A stretch of DNA of 64,000 nucleotides from Achromobacter spanius (GCF_002812705.1 NZ_CP025030.1:5394001-5458000), one strand, 5' to 3'; shown: positions 41,970 to 52,775, counted from the first letter of the stretch. Program-made: numbers and translations. Notes: generated by a model not told the origin, from the sequence alone.

Positions 41970-42364
41970 CCGCCACCTGCAATACAGGCCAGCAGCCCAT
42001 CATCGGCTGGTACTGCGACGGCACCTTCCCCGCCCTCTTTACGGATTCCGTGACCGTTGCCAAACGCTGGATGGAACTGGGCTCCAAGGTCTCAGCCGTC
42101 GTTCGGCAAGACGACACCGCTGCGTCGAGCGCCAATCCCGCTACCCCTGCCGACGATGCGCTGGGCGACCGCGATGCGGCCTTTGAGGCTGTGCGTAAAG
42201 GCCTGTGCGCCCTGCAACGGTACAGCTTCTGGATTGGCCCGAGCGGTGGCGTAAAGCGGGTCGAAGATCGGTCGGGCAACTGGATCGACTTTGACGCGGC
42301 ACACGAACTGTTCGACCCGGTAAACATCGACGCCGCCATTGCCCAGCAGAAGGGAGAGGCGTGA
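41966..42364 (+). CDS. Hypothetical phage protein
   Basis: 132 residues starting MTATCNTGQQPIIGWYCDG, overlapping the ParB-like stop by four bases. An Ala/Asp-rich linker separates two short beta-rich parts. No family recognised. Confidence 0.6.
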   Translation: MTATCNTGQQPIIGWYCDGTFPALFTDSVTVAKRWMELGSKVSAVVRQDDTAASSANPATPADDALGDRDAAFEAVRKGLCALQRYSFWIGPSGGVKRVEDRSGNWIDFDAAHELFDPVNIDAAIAQQKGEA

Positions 42365-42867
42365 TGGGCAGCCGCATTGAGGTCTTGAAAGCCTCGCTGG
42401 CCAAGAAGACTGCGCTATTTGACGAAAAGCTCATGGCGCACATGGGCGACGTCAGGTCGGCTAATGGCCAACCGCTCAATGACAAGGCGAATGGTGCGGC
42501 CACCCTTGGCAAATGGGAGCGGCAAAACGACTCACTGCGGGCGCTGAACGCTTCCATCGAAAAGACGAAAAGCGCGATAGAGCGGGAAGAGACCAAGATT
42601 TCAACGGTCGATTCTGTCGCTCTTCCGGAGCCGATCAAAGCCGCCATAGGGTCAGGCGTGCTGACGCAGTGGCGCAAGCATCCGCGCTTCTTCTTCGTGG
42701 CCGGGGTTGATAAGGCACGCATCGCGCTGATGGACAACGGCCAGATCGGCCATCGCTACCTTTCGGGAATCCCGTCTCAAGACCAATACGCGACCTTTCG
42801 GGACGTTTTCAACTCGCTGAGAGCGCAGCTTGCCGCCCAGCCCACCACCAAGGAAAGCCATGACTGA
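42364..42867 (+). CDS. Hypothetical phage protein with coiled coil
   Basis: 167 residues; the ATG at 42,364 overlaps the previous stop as TGATG. The middle (LRALNASIEKTKSAIEREE) is a coiled coil, and the C-terminal part is globular. Unknown function. Confidence 0.6.
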   Translation: MGSRIEVLKASLAKKTALFDEKLMAHMGDVRSANGQPLNDKANGAATLGKWERQNDSLRALNASIEKTKSAIEREETKISTVDSVALPEPIKAAIGSGVLTQWRKHPRFFFVAGVDKARIALMDNGQIGHRYLSGIPSQDQYATFRDVFNSLRAQLAAQPTTKESHD

Positions 42868-43642
42868 GAGCAACGCCGCCCAGCCTGGGCTGACGGATCA
42901 GGAACGAGAACATCTGTTCGCCCGCTATTTCTCCCATGACCATCCTTGTCGGCGTGACATAAATGCGCTGATGAAAGATGTGGAACACGCCCTGCTGTCC
43001 AAGCTGCGCGCGGAGGGCGTGCAGGCGGACGAGCCGGTGGCCGATGCAGTGGTGCGGCAATGCCCTCGCTGTACGGGAAACGGGACAATTCTGCGCCTCA
43101 GCGGCAATGGCCCGGACGCCTACGACGTTCAGGGAGAATGCCCGCATTGCGAAGGATCCGGGGTGGTGGCAAGCGCCCCTGTAGCCGGGGAGGCGCTGTT
43201 TTGGTATCGACCGCGCTCCGATGGTGGCTATGAGGGGCCGATCCACAACGACCACATTGAAGATGTGCGCAGGCGGTCCGGCGCGTGGCTGCCCCTCCTT
43301 CCCACGCCACAGTTCAGCGCTGCCCAGGACACGCCCACCGATGCCGACCTCTACGCCTGCTTCCCTGCATCGCTCGGTCCTGGCGGTGAATGGGCACTGA
43401 AAGGCGCCCGCATCGCCTTGGCTCGCTACGGCCACACCGCCCCCAAGGCCACCAAAGCAGAGCGCATCGTGTTCCCGGCGCGCCTGCGAAAGATGTGGTC
43501 AGGTGGCGAGGTGCAGGCGTGGCTGGACAACCATCAGGGCATCACGCCGCCGAACGCAAGCGCGAAGGGAAGCCTGGAACGTTACCGGAAGTGGCAAGCC
43601 GAAAAGACCCAGGCTGACAAGGACGGCTGCGCCAATGGCTGA
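42860..43642 (+). CDS. Hypothetical phage protein with DnaJ-type zinc finger
   Basis: 260 residues starting MTESNAAQPGLTDQEREHL. Two CxxCxGxG-like motifs (CPRCTGNG and CPHCEGSG) form a DnaJ-type zinc-binding pair near residues 68-108. C-terminal helical region. Common accessory gene in phages of this group; function unknown. Confidence 0.65.
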   Translation: MTESNAAQPGLTDQEREHLFARYFSHDHPCRRDINALMKDVEHALLSKLRAEGVQADEPVADAVVRQCPRCTGNGTILRLSGNGPDAYDVQGECPHCEGSGVVASAPVAGEALFWYRPRSDGGYEGPIHNDHIEDVRRRSGAWLPLLPTPQFSAAQDTPTDADLYACFPASLGPGGEWALKGARIALARYGHTAPKATKAERIVFPARLRKMWSGGEVQAWLDNHQGITPPNASAKGSLERYRKWQAEKTQADKDGCANG

Positions 43643-43742
43643 CCCACTTCACAGGCCGCAGACCGAGCCGCCCAAACAAATAAACGCCTGGGGGTCGATG
43701 GCTACGTTGATGCCACGCCGCCCCCAGCAGGAGAAACCCAAT

Positions 43743-43991
43743 ATGGAGCTTCGAATTGAACCCGTATACATCGACCTGCCTACGGTGGCGTCGATCACCA
43801 CGCTTGCCGAATCGACCATCCAAGGCATGGTCGCCAGGGGCGAGTTTCCCGCGCCTCGTGAACTGTCGGGCCGCCGCGTCGGCTATCTCTATTTGGAAAT
43901 CATGGAATGGGCGCTCAGCCGCCCCCGGTCCGAAATGCTGCCACCGAAGAACACTGGCGCGCGCAAAAGCAAAGTTGCAGGGGGAAACTAG
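43743..43991 (+). CDS. AlpA-like excisionase of the prophage
   Basis: 82 residues starting MELRIEPVYIDLPTVASIT, with AGGAGA nine bases upstream. The winged-helix pattern (LAESTIQGMVARGEFPAP, then WALSRPRSE) is AlpA/Xis-like. It is adjacent to and convergent with the integrase, overlapping it by four bases. A longer ATG start at 43,635 is possible. Confidence 0.7.
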   Translation: MELRIEPVYIDLPTVASITTLAESTIQGMVARGEFPAPRELSGRRVGYLYLEIMEWALSRPRSEMLPPKNTGARKSKVAGGN

Positions 43992-45277
43992 CTTCGGCCG
44001 GTGGCCAGCTTTTCCAGGTACTTCGAAAGGCGCCCGAGCCACACCCGACGTTCCTTGTCGTAGGCATGCCGGTTGTACACCCCCTCGACTCCTGGCAGCA
44101 TATGACCCAGTATTACTTCGCCCACTTCACGCGGGCAACCGAGGGAAGCGAGAAATGTTCGGGACGTGCGCCGCAGGTCATGCGGCGCCCAGTGCGTCAC
44201 CGTCAACCGTTCCCGCTTCCTATCTGGCGCAGTTTGGCTGTAAGGCTGTTGGTAGTAGACACGAGTCTGAACTGACTTTTGTTCCCAATGGCCCGATTTG
44301 CCGTAAGAAGGGAACAGGTAGCCCGTTTCCAGCGCAGCGAGCCGCCGCCTCACTACCTGCTCAGCACGACCGACCAGAGGAACGCGGAAATCCGTGGCTT
44401 CTGGTCGCTTTGCGTTTTTTGTTTTTTCTTTCGGTACGGTCCACCACAGCCCGTCCGCTTCGTCCGCGATTTCCTCGGCTTCGATAGCACCGATCTCGGC
44501 CCCTCTGGCGCAAGTCCAGAGATACAGCGTCAAAAAGTCCTCCACATCGCGCGAAAAATTCGGAAGCCAGGCAATTAGCTCCCCGGCCTCCTTCGGCGAC
44601 AGGACCCGCTTATTTACGCCAACCTTCTTGCCGTTGATCGCCTTTCCTTTCGATTTCAGCTTTCCGCGCAGGATCGCACGCCACCAATTGGGCACGGTCT
44701 CTGCCAGCTTGCCGGCGTCATGGCAATAGTCCCAGGCCGCCCCCAACTCACGGCGCAGGATCTGGGCCTGCACCGGAATGTGGGCAAACGATCCAATTAG
44801 TGCGAATGCGTCCGCCCGCGTCACCCCTTCGGCGGGCTTGTTCGCCAAGTCACCCAGCATCGTCCTGAATATGCGGTGAATCTCGATCTGGCCCTTCTCG
44901 GCCCGGTGGTGCTTAATGTGGCCCGCATAGTAGAGGTCGCAGGCGTCGGACACCGTCAACGCCCCCTTCGCCTTCTCACGTGCTGCTGCCGCAGCCATCT
45001 GTGCAGCCTGGCGCTCCTGCTTTGCCTCAACCGCGACATCTAGACCGGCATCACGTTTCTGGCGTAAGTTTTCCCACTCGACTACGGCTGCGGCGAATGA
45101 CATCGCAGGCCAACGCCCCAACTTCTTCTGGCGCATTCTGCCGTCAACTGGGCTCTTGTAGCGATAGGTCCAAGCCCGCGCCGTAGCGGTAGCCTCCAGG
45201 CGCAGCCCAGGATAGCCATCAATGGTAATGTGTCGGCCTGGCTCAAGCAGCTTTGCGGCGCGCGCGTCGAATTGCAT
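43988..45277 (-). CDS. Prophage tyrosine integrase
   Basis: 429 residues starting MQFDARAAKLLEPGRHITI. N-terminal arm-binding domain (YRYKSPVDGRMRQKKLGRW), SAM-like core-binding domain and a catalytic domain with Arg in CARGAEIGAIEAEE, HDLRRTSR, LGHMLPGVEG and Tyr in VYNRHAYD. Complete. The attachment site should lie between its start and mutS. Confidence 0.92.
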   Translation of the reverse strand: MQFDARAAKLLEPGRHITIDGYPGLRLEATATARAWTYRYKSPVDGRMRQKKLGRWPAMSFAAAVVEWENLRQKRDAGLDVAVEAKQERQAAQMAAAAAREKAKGALTVSDACDLYYAGHIKHHRAEKGQIEIHRIFRTMLGDLANKPAEGVTRADAFALIGSFAHIPVQAQILRRELGAAWDYCHDAGKLAETVPNWWRAILRGKLKSKGKAINGKKVGVNKRVLSPKEAGELIAWLPNFSRDVEDFLTLYLWTCARGAEIGAIEAEEIADEADGLWWTVPKEKTKNAKRPEATDFRVPLVGRAEQVVRRRLAALETGYLFPSYGKSGHWEQKSVQTRVYYQQPYSQTAPDRKRERLTVTHWAPHDLRRTSRTFLASLGCPREVGEVILGHMLPGVEGVYNRHAYDKERRVWLGRLSKYLEKLATGRS

Positions 45278-45445
45278 GAAGGGTAGAGTCCTCTGGCGTA
45301 GGTTTTTCAGAATCCTAAACGAAGCGGCGTAACTTCTCAATTCGACACCCCAAAAAGCTACGCCAAACCACCAAGTGTTGGCAGGTTTTGATGGGCGTTG
45401 CTGGGCCATTGAGCAAATTCCACTTACCCCACCTTCCCCCTGGAA
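45278..45445. other. Prophage-mutS junction, probable attR region
   Basis: 168 bp between the divergent integrase and mutS starts. No tRNA or clear promoter is seen. One half of the attachment core must lie here, but its partner is outside the window. Confidence 0.5.
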
Positions 45446-48118
45446 ATGCACGAAGCACAAGGCACAACGCCGAAATCGCGGGCTGAAACCGATAGTCAGC
45501 TTGCAGGCCACACCCCCATGATGCAGCAGTACCTTCGCTTGAAAGCGGAGGCTGGCCCCTTGCTGCTCTTCTACCGCATGGGCGACTTCTATGAAATGTT
45601 CTACGAAGACGCCGAGCGCGGCGCGCGCCTGCTCAACCTCACGCTGACCAAGCGGGGTTCGTCCAACGGCACGCCCATCCCCATGGCCGGCCTGCCCGTA
45701 CACGCCATGGAGCAATACCTGGCGCGGCTGGTCGCCATGGGCGAGTCCATCGCCATCTGCGAACAGATTGGTGACCCCGCCGCGTCCAAGGGGCCGGTCG
45801 AACGCCGCATCGTGCGCATCGTCACCCCCGGCACCTTGACCGACGACGCGCTGCTGCCCGCCAAGGCCGACCGCGCGCTGGCCGCCGTGTTCGTGTCCGG
45901 CAATGCCCGTGCGCCGCGCGCCGGCCTGGCCTGGCTGAACCTGGCCAGCGGCGAATTCCGCGTCACCGAATGCGCGCCGGCCCAACTGGAATCCGAGCTG
46001 CATCGCATTGCGCCCGCCGAGATCATTTGCGCCGACAACGCCGTCTTTGAATTTCCCTTTGAAGGCGCGCGCTCGCGCGTGCCGGACTGGCACTTTGAAA
46101 GCGACGGCGCGCGCGCGCATCTGCTGGCGCACTTCAAGACCGATACCCTGGCGGGCTTCGATATTGAAGACATGCCGGCCGGCATTTGCGCCGCCGGCGC
46201 CTTGCTGCGCTATGCGGCGCGCACGCAATCGCAGGCGCTGGCGCACGTGCAAAGCCTGTCGGCCGAACGCCCGGGCCAGTATGTGCTGCTGGACCCGGTC
46301 ACCCGCCGCAACCTGGAACTGACGCAAACGCTGTCGGGCGAAGACGCGCCCACGCTGTTCTCGCTGCTGGACGGCTGCCGCACCCCCATGGGCAGCCGCC
46401 TGCTGCGCCGCTGGCTGCATCATCCCTTGCGCGAGAACGAACAGGCGCTGGCTCGCCAGCAGGCCATTTCGGCGCTGTTGGCCGGCCGCATGGACGTGGA
46501 ACAAACGTTTGGGTCGGCCGGCTTGCTGGAAGCGCTGCGCGCCGCGCTGAACGCCTTCCCGGACATCGAACGCATCGCCGCACGCCTGGCGCTGCGCTCG
46601 GTGCGCCCACGTGAACTGGCCAGCCTGCGCGATGCCCTGCAATCGCTGCCCGCGCTGCGCGACCTGGTCGAACCCATGGCGGGATCGCCGCGCCTGGGTG
46701 AGTTGTTCTCGCACCTGTCGGTGGACCCGGCGCTGGCCGCGCTGCTGGTGCGCGCCATTGCGCCGGAACCGGCCGTCGCCATCCGCGACGGCGGCGTGCT
46801 GGCCACGGGCTTTGATGCCGAACTTGACGAGCTGCGCGGCCTGGCGGCCGATGGCGGCGATTTTCTGGTGCAACTGGAAGCCCGCGAACGCGAGCGCACC
46901 GGCATCAGCAACCTGCGCGTGGAATTCAACCGCGTGCATGGCTTCTATATTGAAGTCAGCAAGGGCCAGACGGCCAAGGTGCCGGAAGACTACCGCCGCC
47001 GCCAGACGCTGAAAAACGCCGAACGCTACATCACGCCCGAACTCAAGGCCTGGGAAGACAAGGTCTTGTCCGCGCAGGACCGTTCCCTGGCGCGCGAGAA
47101 ATGGCTGTTCGAGCAATTGCTGGACGTGCTGGCCGAACACGTGCGGCCCTTGTCGGACTGCGCCGCCGCGCTGGCCGAGCTGGACACGCTGGCGGCGTTG
47201 GGCGAACATGCGCGCCGCCACGACTGGATCGCGCCTGATCTGTCCGAAAACGCCGACATCGACATCGACGCCGGCCGCCACCCCGTGGTGGAACACGCCA
47301 TTGAACGCTTCACCCCCAACGGTTGCCGGCTGGATCCGGCGCGCCGCATGCTGCTGATCACCGGCCCGAACATGGGCGGTAAGTCGACCTACATGCGGCA
47401 GGTGGCGTTGATTGTGCTGCTGGCGCGCATCGGCAGCTTCGTGCCGGCCGCGCGGGCCCGCGTCGGCAAGATCGACCGCATCTTTACCCGCATCGGCGCC
47501 GCCGATGACCTGGCGGGCGGGCGTTCGACCTTCATGATGGAAATGACCGAGGCCGCCGCCATCCTGTCGGCCAGCACGCCCAACAGCCTGGTGCTGATGG
47601 ACGAGATCGGCCGTGGCACGTCCACCTACGACGGCCTGGCGCTGGCGTGGGCCATCGCCTGCCGCTTGCTGGCGCACAACCGCGCGCTGACGCTGTTCGC
47701 CACCCACTACTTTGAACTGACGCGCCTGCCGGCCGAACAACCCGCGTCGGCCAACGTGCACCTGGCCGCCGCGGAATCCGCCGCGGGCATCGTGTTCCTG
47801 CACGAAGTGCGCGAAGGCCCCGCCAGCCGCAGCTACGGGATTCAAGTGGCCCAACGCGCCGGCGTGCCGGCGGCGGTCATCCGCCAGGCCACGCGCGAGC
47901 TTGAACGGCTGGAAGCGCAAGGCGCGCCGACCCCGCAGTTGGGCTTGTTCTCGGCCGCGGCCGATGCCGACGCGCAAGCCTATGCCCAGGCCGAGCGGCA
48001 CGACGCCATCGAAGCGCTGGACGCGCTGCGCGAAGAGCTTGCCACCATCGACCCCGACAGCCTCACCCCGCGCGAAGCGCTGGACGCCCTTTACCGCCTG
48101 AAGAAGCACCTTCAATGA
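45446..48118 (+). CDS. mutS: DNA mismatch repair protein MutS
   Basis: 890 residues with all MutS domains. The mismatch-wedge motif is GDFYEMF (residues about 47-53), Walker A is [11 protein letters not shown], the signature [11 protein letters not shown] and Walker [17 protein letters not shown]. MutS recognises mismatches and recruits MutL. Length is normal and the gene is intact. It overlaps the next gene by four bases. Confidence 0.97.
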   Translation: MHEAQGTTPKSRAETDSQLAGHTPMMQQYLRLKAEAGPLLLFYRMGDFYEMFYEDAERGARLLNLTLTKRGSSNGTPIPMAGLPVHAMEQYLARLVAMGESIAICEQIGDPAASKGPVERRIVRIVTPGTLTDDALLPAKADRALAAVFVSGNARAPRAGLAWLNLASGEFRVTECAPAQLESELHRIAPAEIICADNAVFEFPFEGARSRVPDWHFESDGARAHLLAHFKTDTLAGFDIEDMPAGICAAGALLRYAARTQSQALAHVQSLSAERPGQYVLLDPVTRRNLELTQTLSGEDAPTLFSLLDGCRTPMGSRLLRRWLHHPLRENEQALARQQAISALLAGRMDVEQTFGSAGLLEALRAALNAFPDIERIAARLALRSVRPRELASLRDALQSLPALRDLVEPMAGSPRLGELFSHLSVDPALAALLVRAIAPEPAVAIRDGGVLATGFDAELDELRGLAADGGDFLVQLEARERERTGISNLRVEFNRVHGFYIEVSKGQTAKVPEDYRRRQTLKNAERYITPELKAWEDKVLSAQDRSLAREKWLFEQLLDVLAEHVRPLSDCAAALAELDTLAALGEHARRHDWIAPDLSENADIDIDAGRHPVVEHAIERFTPNGCRLDPARRMLLITGPNMGGKSTYMRQVALIVLLARIGSFVPAARARVGKIDRIFTRIGAADDLAGGRSTFMMEMTEAAAILSASTPNSLVLMDEIGRGTSTYDGLALAWAIACRLLAHNRALTLFATHYFELTRLPAEQPASANVHLAAAESAAGIVFLHEVREGPASRSYGIQVAQRAGVPAAVIRQATRELERLEAQGAPTPQLGLFSAAADADAQAYAQAERHDAIEALDALREELATIDPDSLTPREALDALYRLKKHLQ

Positions 48119-49308
48119 ACCTCGACCAACCCCTGCCGCTCTTGGGCAACCAAAGCCCCAACGACTTCATGCGTCGCTACTGGCAGCGCAAGCCGCTGCT
48201 GATCCGCCAGGCCATTCCCGGCTTCAAGCCGCCCCTGGCCATCGCCGCCATCAAGAAGCTGGCGCGGCGCGACGACGTGGAATCGCGCCTGATCTGGCGC
48301 GAGAACGGCGAATGGCAAATGGAAAATGGCCCCTTCGCGCGCCTGCCCAAGGACAACGAGGGCGACTGGACGCTGCTGGTGCAAAGCGTGGATCTGCTCA
48401 GCGACGCGGCGTCTGAATTGATGGGCCTGTTCCGCTTCATTCCCGACGCCCGGCTTGACGACGTGATGGTCAGCATCGCCAGCCATGGCGGCGGCGTGGG
48501 TCCGCACTTCGACAGCTATGACGTCTTCCTGCTGCAAGCCGCGGGTGAACGCGAATGGCGTTACGGCCGCCAGAAAGACCTGTCGCTGGAACCCGGTCTG
48601 CCCTTGAAGATCCTCAGCAATTTCCAGCCAGAGGAAAAAGCGGTGCTGTCGCCCGGCGACATGCTGTATCTGCCGCCCCAGGCCGCGCACGACGGCGTCG
48701 CCGTGGGCGACGGCTGCATGACCATCTCGATCGGTTTCCGCGCCCCTACCCAGGCCATACTGGCGCGCGGCCTGCTCGAAGCCGCGGCCGACCAGGTGAT
48801 GGCGCGTGTGGGCTTGCTGGGCGGCCCTTACGGCGAACCGGCGCTGCCCGGCCCGAAGCTGTCGGCGGTGTACCGCGACCCGGGCCAACCCGCCGTCGAC
48901 ACGCCTGCCGCCCTGCCCGATGCGCTGGTGGCCGCCACGCTGGAAACGGTTGAAAAGCTGCGTTTTGACGATGCGCTGGCCTCGCGCTTTTTGGGCTGCT
49001 GGCTGACCGAACCCCACAATCAAAGCGTCTTTGACGCCGCGGACAGCGTTGATGTGGACCTGGAAGAGGCCTGGCCGGAATCGGGGCGCTTGGTGCTGGA
49101 CCGCCGCAGCCGCATGCTCTATCGCGGCAAACAGCTCTTCATCAATGGTGAAACCGCGATGACGCCCGCCGACGCGGCACTGCGCACGCTGGCGGACGCC
49201 CGCCGCCTGGACTGCGCTGATCCGGCTTGCGCCAAGTTGTCGCCCGAGGCACGCTCCTGCTTGGCGGATTGGCTGGATTCCGGCTGGATTCACTACGTGG
49301 CGACGTAG
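48115..49308 (+). CDS. JmjC-type ribosomal oxygenase (RoxA/YcfD-like)
   Basis: 397 residues with a cupin/JmjC core: iron ligands His and Asp in [10 protein letters not shown] and His in [10 protein letters not shown]-terminal winged-helix dimerisation part. E. coli YcfD (RoxA) hydroxylates an Arg of ribosomal protein L16 using 2-oxoglutarate. Coupled to mutS by ATGA. Confidence 0.9.
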   Translation: MNLDQPLPLLGNQSPNDFMRRYWQRKPLLIRQAIPGFKPPLAIAAIKKLARRDDVESRLIWRENGEWQMENGPFARLPKDNEGDWTLLVQSVDLLSDAASELMGLFRFIPDARLDDVMVSIASHGGGVGPHFDSYDVFLLQAAGEREWRYGRQKDLSLEPGLPLKILSNFQPEEKAVLSPGDMLYLPPQAAHDGVAVGDGCMTISIGFRAPTQAILARGLLEAAADQVMARVGLLGGPYGEPALPGPKLSAVYRDPGQPAVDTPAALPDALVAATLETVEKLRFDDALASRFLGCWLTEPHNQSVFDAADSVDVDLEEAWPESGRLVLDRRSRMLYRGKQLFINGETAMTPADAALRTLADARRLDCADPACAKLSPEARSCLADWLDSGWIHYVAT

Positions 49309-49525
49309 TATCCCGACACGCCAACGTATCGGATTCGAACAGAACGCAATCAGATCCATGGCCAGGGACACATACGGAAAGACATAACACGAAGCTGAAA
49401 GGTTTGTTGCCGTTCGGATGCGACCTTTTTAACTTTCACACGCGCTGCGGCGTCGGCTTCCTGTAGCCTGAGTTCTGGTTTCCCCTAAGGGGGTTTCAAG
49501 AGTCGTCATCTACAGGAGTCCAAAA
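49309..49525. other. Intergenic region before the small lipoprotein gene
   Basis: About 217 bp without coding signs. It contains an A/T-richer stretch and AGGAG (49,514-49,518), the ribosome site of the lipoprotein gene. Confidence 0.4.
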
Positions 49526-49747
49526 ATGATGAGCAAAACCTTGATTATTGCCTCGGTGCTGGCCGTTGCGCTCAGCGCTTGCAACAAGAAGGAAGATGCC
49601 GCGGCGCCCGCGACCACCCCGGGGGCAAGCACGCCCGCCCCCACGACCACGCCGCCCGCCACTTCGCCGGCTCCGGCCCCCGCGCCTGGCACCACCCCTG
49701 GCGGCGGTTCGACCACCCCGGGCGGCTCGACCACGCCCGCGTCTTAA
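49526..49747 (+). CDS. Small Pro/Thr-rich lipoprotein
   Basis: 73 residues. Signal peptide MMSKTLIIASVLAVALSAC with lipobox LSAC; the mature part is a low-complexity Ala/Pro/Thr/Gly tail. Common small envelope lipoprotein style in this family; function unknown. Confidence 0.75.
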   Translation: MMSKTLIIASVLAVALSACNKKEDAAAPATTPGASTPAPTTTPPATSPAPAPAPGTTPGGGSTTPGGSTTPAS

Positions 49748-49789
49748 TAAAAACAGAGACGAACCCCCGCTCTGAAGACGCAGAAAGAC

Positions 49790-49817
49790 CTCGGCAAATA
49801 AGTTGCCGGGGTTTTTT
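49790..49817 (+). terminator. Terminator after the lipoprotein gene
   Basis: CCTCGGCAA and TTGCCGGGG form a stem with a short loop, followed by seven T residues. Confidence 0.8.
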
Positions 49818-49850
49818 TGCGTCTATTTTTTCCGCCTGCCCATAATGAAA

Positions 49851-49878
49851 AAGGCCCCCGATCCGAAGATCGGGGGCC
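49851..49878 (-). terminator. Terminator after bamC
   Basis: GGCCCCCGATC and GATCGGGGGCC form an 11-bp stem, with a T-tract on the minus strand. Confidence 0.75.
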
Positions 49879-49920
49879 TTGGCGCTCCAGGCCGGCATGC
49901 AGGCGCCGGCCCGATGCGAT

Positions 49921-51045
49921 TTACATCTTGTCCTTCAGGACGCTCAGCAGGCGCTGAGCCGTGGCGCTGTTGTCACGCGCACCGTTGGTGTCCAGCACCG
50001 TCACCGTGGTCTGGTCGCCGGTGGCGGCCAGGTGGATGCGGTACTGCGGCGCTTCGGCCTTCTTGTCGCCCGAGAAGATGCGGCTGAAGAAGCCCGGCTG
50101 CTCGTTCTGCGCGCCCGTGTCGGTATCGACGTAGCGGACGAAGTAGTCGCCAGCGGAGCGGTCGCGGTCATCAACGGCGAAACCGCCGCCGTCCAGGGCC
50201 ACGCCCACACGGCGCCAGGCGCGGTCAAACGATTCGGCCACCAGCAAGGAAGAGCCTTGGCTGCGAACGTCTTCCTGCACCGCGGGCTTCTGCGGCGAGG
50301 CTTCCGCCTGCTGCACCAGCTTGCGGGCGCTGTCCACGTCGGAACCCAGGTAGACCATCATGCGGGCAAGCATGGCGGCATTCAAGCCCGGATCTTCCTG
50401 GCCGTTCTGCCACTGCACCTGGCCGCCGTCGGCGCCAACGCGCTTTTCAAGCATCTGGCGATGGCTGACGTAGACCTCGGTGTGACCATTGACGCGCTCG
50501 ACGCGGGTGCGGAATTTCTCGCGCTCGCCGCTGTCCCAAGCCGATTCCAGGACAGCGCCCAATGCTTGGCGCAGCCAGCTTTCCGGAATCTTGGCGCGGT
50601 TTTCCGCCCAGTCGGTTTCGATCAAGCCGGCGCCCGGGTTGTTGCTGGCCACGGTAAAGCCGTTTTCGGTCCAGAAGTCGACCAGGCGCGGGAAGACTTC
50701 TTCCGGTGCACGGTCAACCACCAGCCAGCGCAAGTCGCCATCGCGCTCAACCCGCATGTCTTGGCGGCCCGGCAGCACGTTGCTGGTTTTCGGGGCAGTG
50801 GCTTGCGCCTGGCCCTGCTGTTGGAACTGCGAGTACGTCGTCGAGCCCGACGCCGGCGCGCGATAACGCGGGTCGCTATTGGCTTGAGTCAGATCCGGCG
50901 GGATGCTCAGAGGCTCTCCACGCTGGGTGACGGCGCTCTTGTAGTCGACAGATTCTTCATTGCCCAGGAATTGATTGACCTCGCTGCAGCCGGCCAACAA
51001 CACCAGAGACATCAATGCCGACAAACCGGCATGACGTTTGTTCAT
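49921..51045 (-). CDS. bamC: Outer membrane assembly lipoprotein BamC
   Basis: 374 residues from ATG 51,045, with GAGG upstream. Lipobox LAGC within the signal peptide. The N-terminal unstructured segment (SVDYKSAVTQRGEPLSIPPD) binds BamD in known BamC, and two helix-grip domains follow. Part of the BAM complex that inserts outer-membrane proteins. Downstream of dapA, the conserved gene pair. Confidence 0.9.
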   Translation of the reverse strand: MNKRHAGLSALMSLVLLAGCSEVNQFLGNEESVDYKSAVTQRGEPLSIPPDLTQANSDPRYRAPASGSTTYSQFQQQGQAQATAPKTSNVLPGRQDMRVERDGDLRWLVVDRAPEEVFPRLVDFWTENGFTVASNNPGAGLIETDWAENRAKIPESWLRQALGAVLESAWDSGEREKFRTRVERVNGHTEVYVSHRQMLEKRVGADGGQVQWQNGQEDPGLNAAMLARMMVYLGSDVDSARKLVQQAEASPQKPAVQEDVRSQGSSLLVAESFDRAWRRVGVALDGGGFAVDDRDRSAGDYFVRYVDTDTGAQNEQPGFFSRIFSGDKKAEAPQYRIHLAATGDQTTVTVLDTNGARDNSATAQRLLSVLKDKM

Positions 51046-51062
51046 ACGTATCCTCACGATAT

Positions 51063-51968
51063 TTAGAGCAGACCCGTTTCCTGGAGCGCGCGACGCACGA
51101 CTTCGTGGTTCTGCGTACCCAGTTCAACCAGCGGGAGCCGGTAGCCCAGTGCGCTGCGGCCCATTTCGGCCAACGCCCACTTGACGGGGATGGGATTGGC
51201 TTCAACGAACAAAGCCTTGTTCAGACGCGCCAGGTAGGCATTAAGTTCACGCACCTTCGGCACGTCGCCCGCCAGCGCGGCGGCACAGAGGTCGCGCATG
51301 AGCTTGGGGGCCACGTTGGCGGTCACGGAGATATTGCCGCGCGCGCCCAGCAGGATCAGAGCGGCGGCGGTGGGGTCATCGCCACTGAAAACCTGGAAAT
51401 CAGCCGGCGCTTCACGCAGCAGCAAGCCACCGCGGGCGATGTCGCCGGTGGCGTCCTTGATGCCGATGATGCCGGGAACCTGCGCCAGGCGCAGAACCGT
51501 TTCATTGGACATGTCGGCCACGGTGCGGCCCGGCACGTTGTACAGGATGGTGGGCAGGTCGACGGCTTCCGCGATGGCGCGGAAGTGGCGGTACAGGCCT
51601 TCTTGCGACGGCTTGTTGTAATAGGGAACGACCGACAGCCCGGCATGCGCGCCCACGGCCTTCGCGTGGTTGGCCAGATGGATGGCTTCGTCGGTGGAGT
51701 TGGCGCCCACGCCGGCGATGACCGGGATGCGACCCGCGGCATGTTCCACCGCAACGCGGATCAATTCCGCGTGTTCTTCCATGGAAACCGTGGGCGATTC
51801 CCCGGTGGTGCCCACCACCACGAGCGCGTCGGTTCCTTCCTGGACGTGCCAGTCGATCAGTGACCGGTAGGCAGCGTAGTCCAAGCTGCCGTCGGGCTGC
51901 ATGGGAGTGACCAGGGCCACCAAGCTGCCCTGGAAATTAACGCCTGCGGCGGTTGCAGGGGATGCCAT
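51063..51968 (-). CDS. dapA: 4-hydroxy-tetrahydrodipicolinate synthase
   Basis: 301 residues. TIM-barrel enzyme with Schiff-base Lys in GIKDATGD, Tyr in YNVPGRT, and GTTGE. It condenses pyruvate with aspartate semialdehyde in lysine and peptidoglycan-precursor synthesis. The ATG at 51,968 is preferred over a longer frame. Eighteen bases separate it from bamC, so they form an operon. Confidence 0.97.
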   Translation of the reverse strand: MASPATAAGVNFQGSLVALVTPMQPDGSLDYAAYRSLIDWHVQEGTDALVVVGTTGESPTVSMEEHAELIRVAVEHAAGRIPVIAGVGANSTDEAIHLANHAKAVGAHAGLSVVPYYNKPSQEGLYRHFRAIAEAVDLPTILYNVPGRTVADMSNETVLRLAQVPGIIGIKDATGDIARGGLLLREAPADFQVFSGDDPTAAALILLGARGNISVTANVAPKLMRDLCAAALAGDVPKVRELNAYLARLNKALFVEANPIPVKWALAEMGRSALGYRLPLVELGTQNHEVVRRALQETGLL

Positions 51969-52055
51969 AAATGTAGGGCTCCAACGCCCCGTGGCAGGAT
52001 GCCCCAGGGCCAGAATCAATGAAACCGCTGAGTTTAACGGATATTGGATGAAATC

Positions 52056-52703
52056 CTACAGAAACCACTGAACGATGGTCGTTCCAAGCTCATACACCGG
52101 GCGCATCAAAAGCCAGAGCACATCGGTGACCAGCAACACGATGACAATCACCAGCCCATAGGGCTCGATTTTCGAGTACTGCCAGGCCAGGCGATTCGGC
52201 AGCAGGCTGAACAGGATGCGTCCCCCGTCCAGCGGCAGGATCGGCAGCAGGTTGAGCGCCATCAACACCAGGTTGATGTTCACTCCCGCCACGCCCATCT
52301 GGAACCAGAAGGATTCCTGCATGCCGGATTCCAGCATCAGGCGCAGTGAAAACGCCCACATGATCGCCATGACCAGATTTGCGGCAGGCCCCGCCAGCGC
52401 CACCCACAGCATGTCGCGCTTGGGCCGGCGCAAGCGCCCGAAGTCCACCGGCACGGGCTTGGCCCAGCCAAACAGCATGCCCGGGCTGCCCAACAGCTTG
52501 GACGCCAGCAAGATGGCCACTGGCACAAGCAGCGTGCCGATCGGGTCAATATGCCGCGCCGGATTCAGGCTGATGCGCCCCGCTTCGTACGCCGTGGGAT
52601 CGCCGAACATGCGCGCCACATAGCCGTGAGCGGCTTCATGCAGCGTGATGGCGAAAATGACCGGGATCGCGTAGACGGCAATGGTTTGAATGAGGTCGTT
52701 CAT
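52056..52703 (-). CDS. Site-2 protease family (M50) membrane metallopeptidase
   Basis: 215 residues, about five transmembrane helices. Zinc motifs HEAAHG (residues 22-27) and LPLDGG near 160. It belongs to the short M50 group that lacks a PDZ domain; substrates are not known. Confidence 0.88.
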   Translation of the reverse strand: MNDLIQTIAVYAIPVIFAITLHEAAHGYVARMFGDPTAYEAGRISLNPARHIDPIGTLLVPVAILLASKLLGSPGMLFGWAKPVPVDFGRLRRPKRDMLWVALAGPAANLVMAIMWAFSLRLMLESGMQESFWFQMGVAGVNINLVLMALNLLPILPLDGGRILFSLLPNRLAWQYSKIEPYGLVIVIVLLVTDVLWLLMRPVYELGTTIVQWFL

Positions 52704-52775
52704 GGCGAACCGGGTGGTAGATGAGCCGCGTGCCGGCGGCAGCCGGCACGCAAGGGTAACGCAGGGAAAGGAAAG

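Larger units (their letters stand above)
1..45440. mobile_element. Lambda-like prophage (left end outside window)
   Basis: Gene order follows lambda: cos, terS, terL, gpW, portal, protease, decoration protein, capsid, head-tail proteins, tail tube, gpG/T and tape measure run leftward. The replication, CII, Cro and CI genes lie to their right. An integrase at the far right abuts chromosomal mutS. The tape-measure gene runs off the left edge, so the left attachment site is not in view. The right boundary is placed between the integrase start and mutS, but no repeat fixes it. Two further elements sit inside the prophage: a satellite in terL and an IS beside the immunity region. Confidence 0.9.

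Noticed and set aside
43988..48115. A 1,375-codon minus-strand frame joining the prophage integrase to the antisense of mutS
   Set aside because: The integrase has a good start at 45,277. The rest is the complement of mutS in GC-rich DNA, with Gly/Arg/Gln-rich composition and no domain, so it is an antisense artefact.
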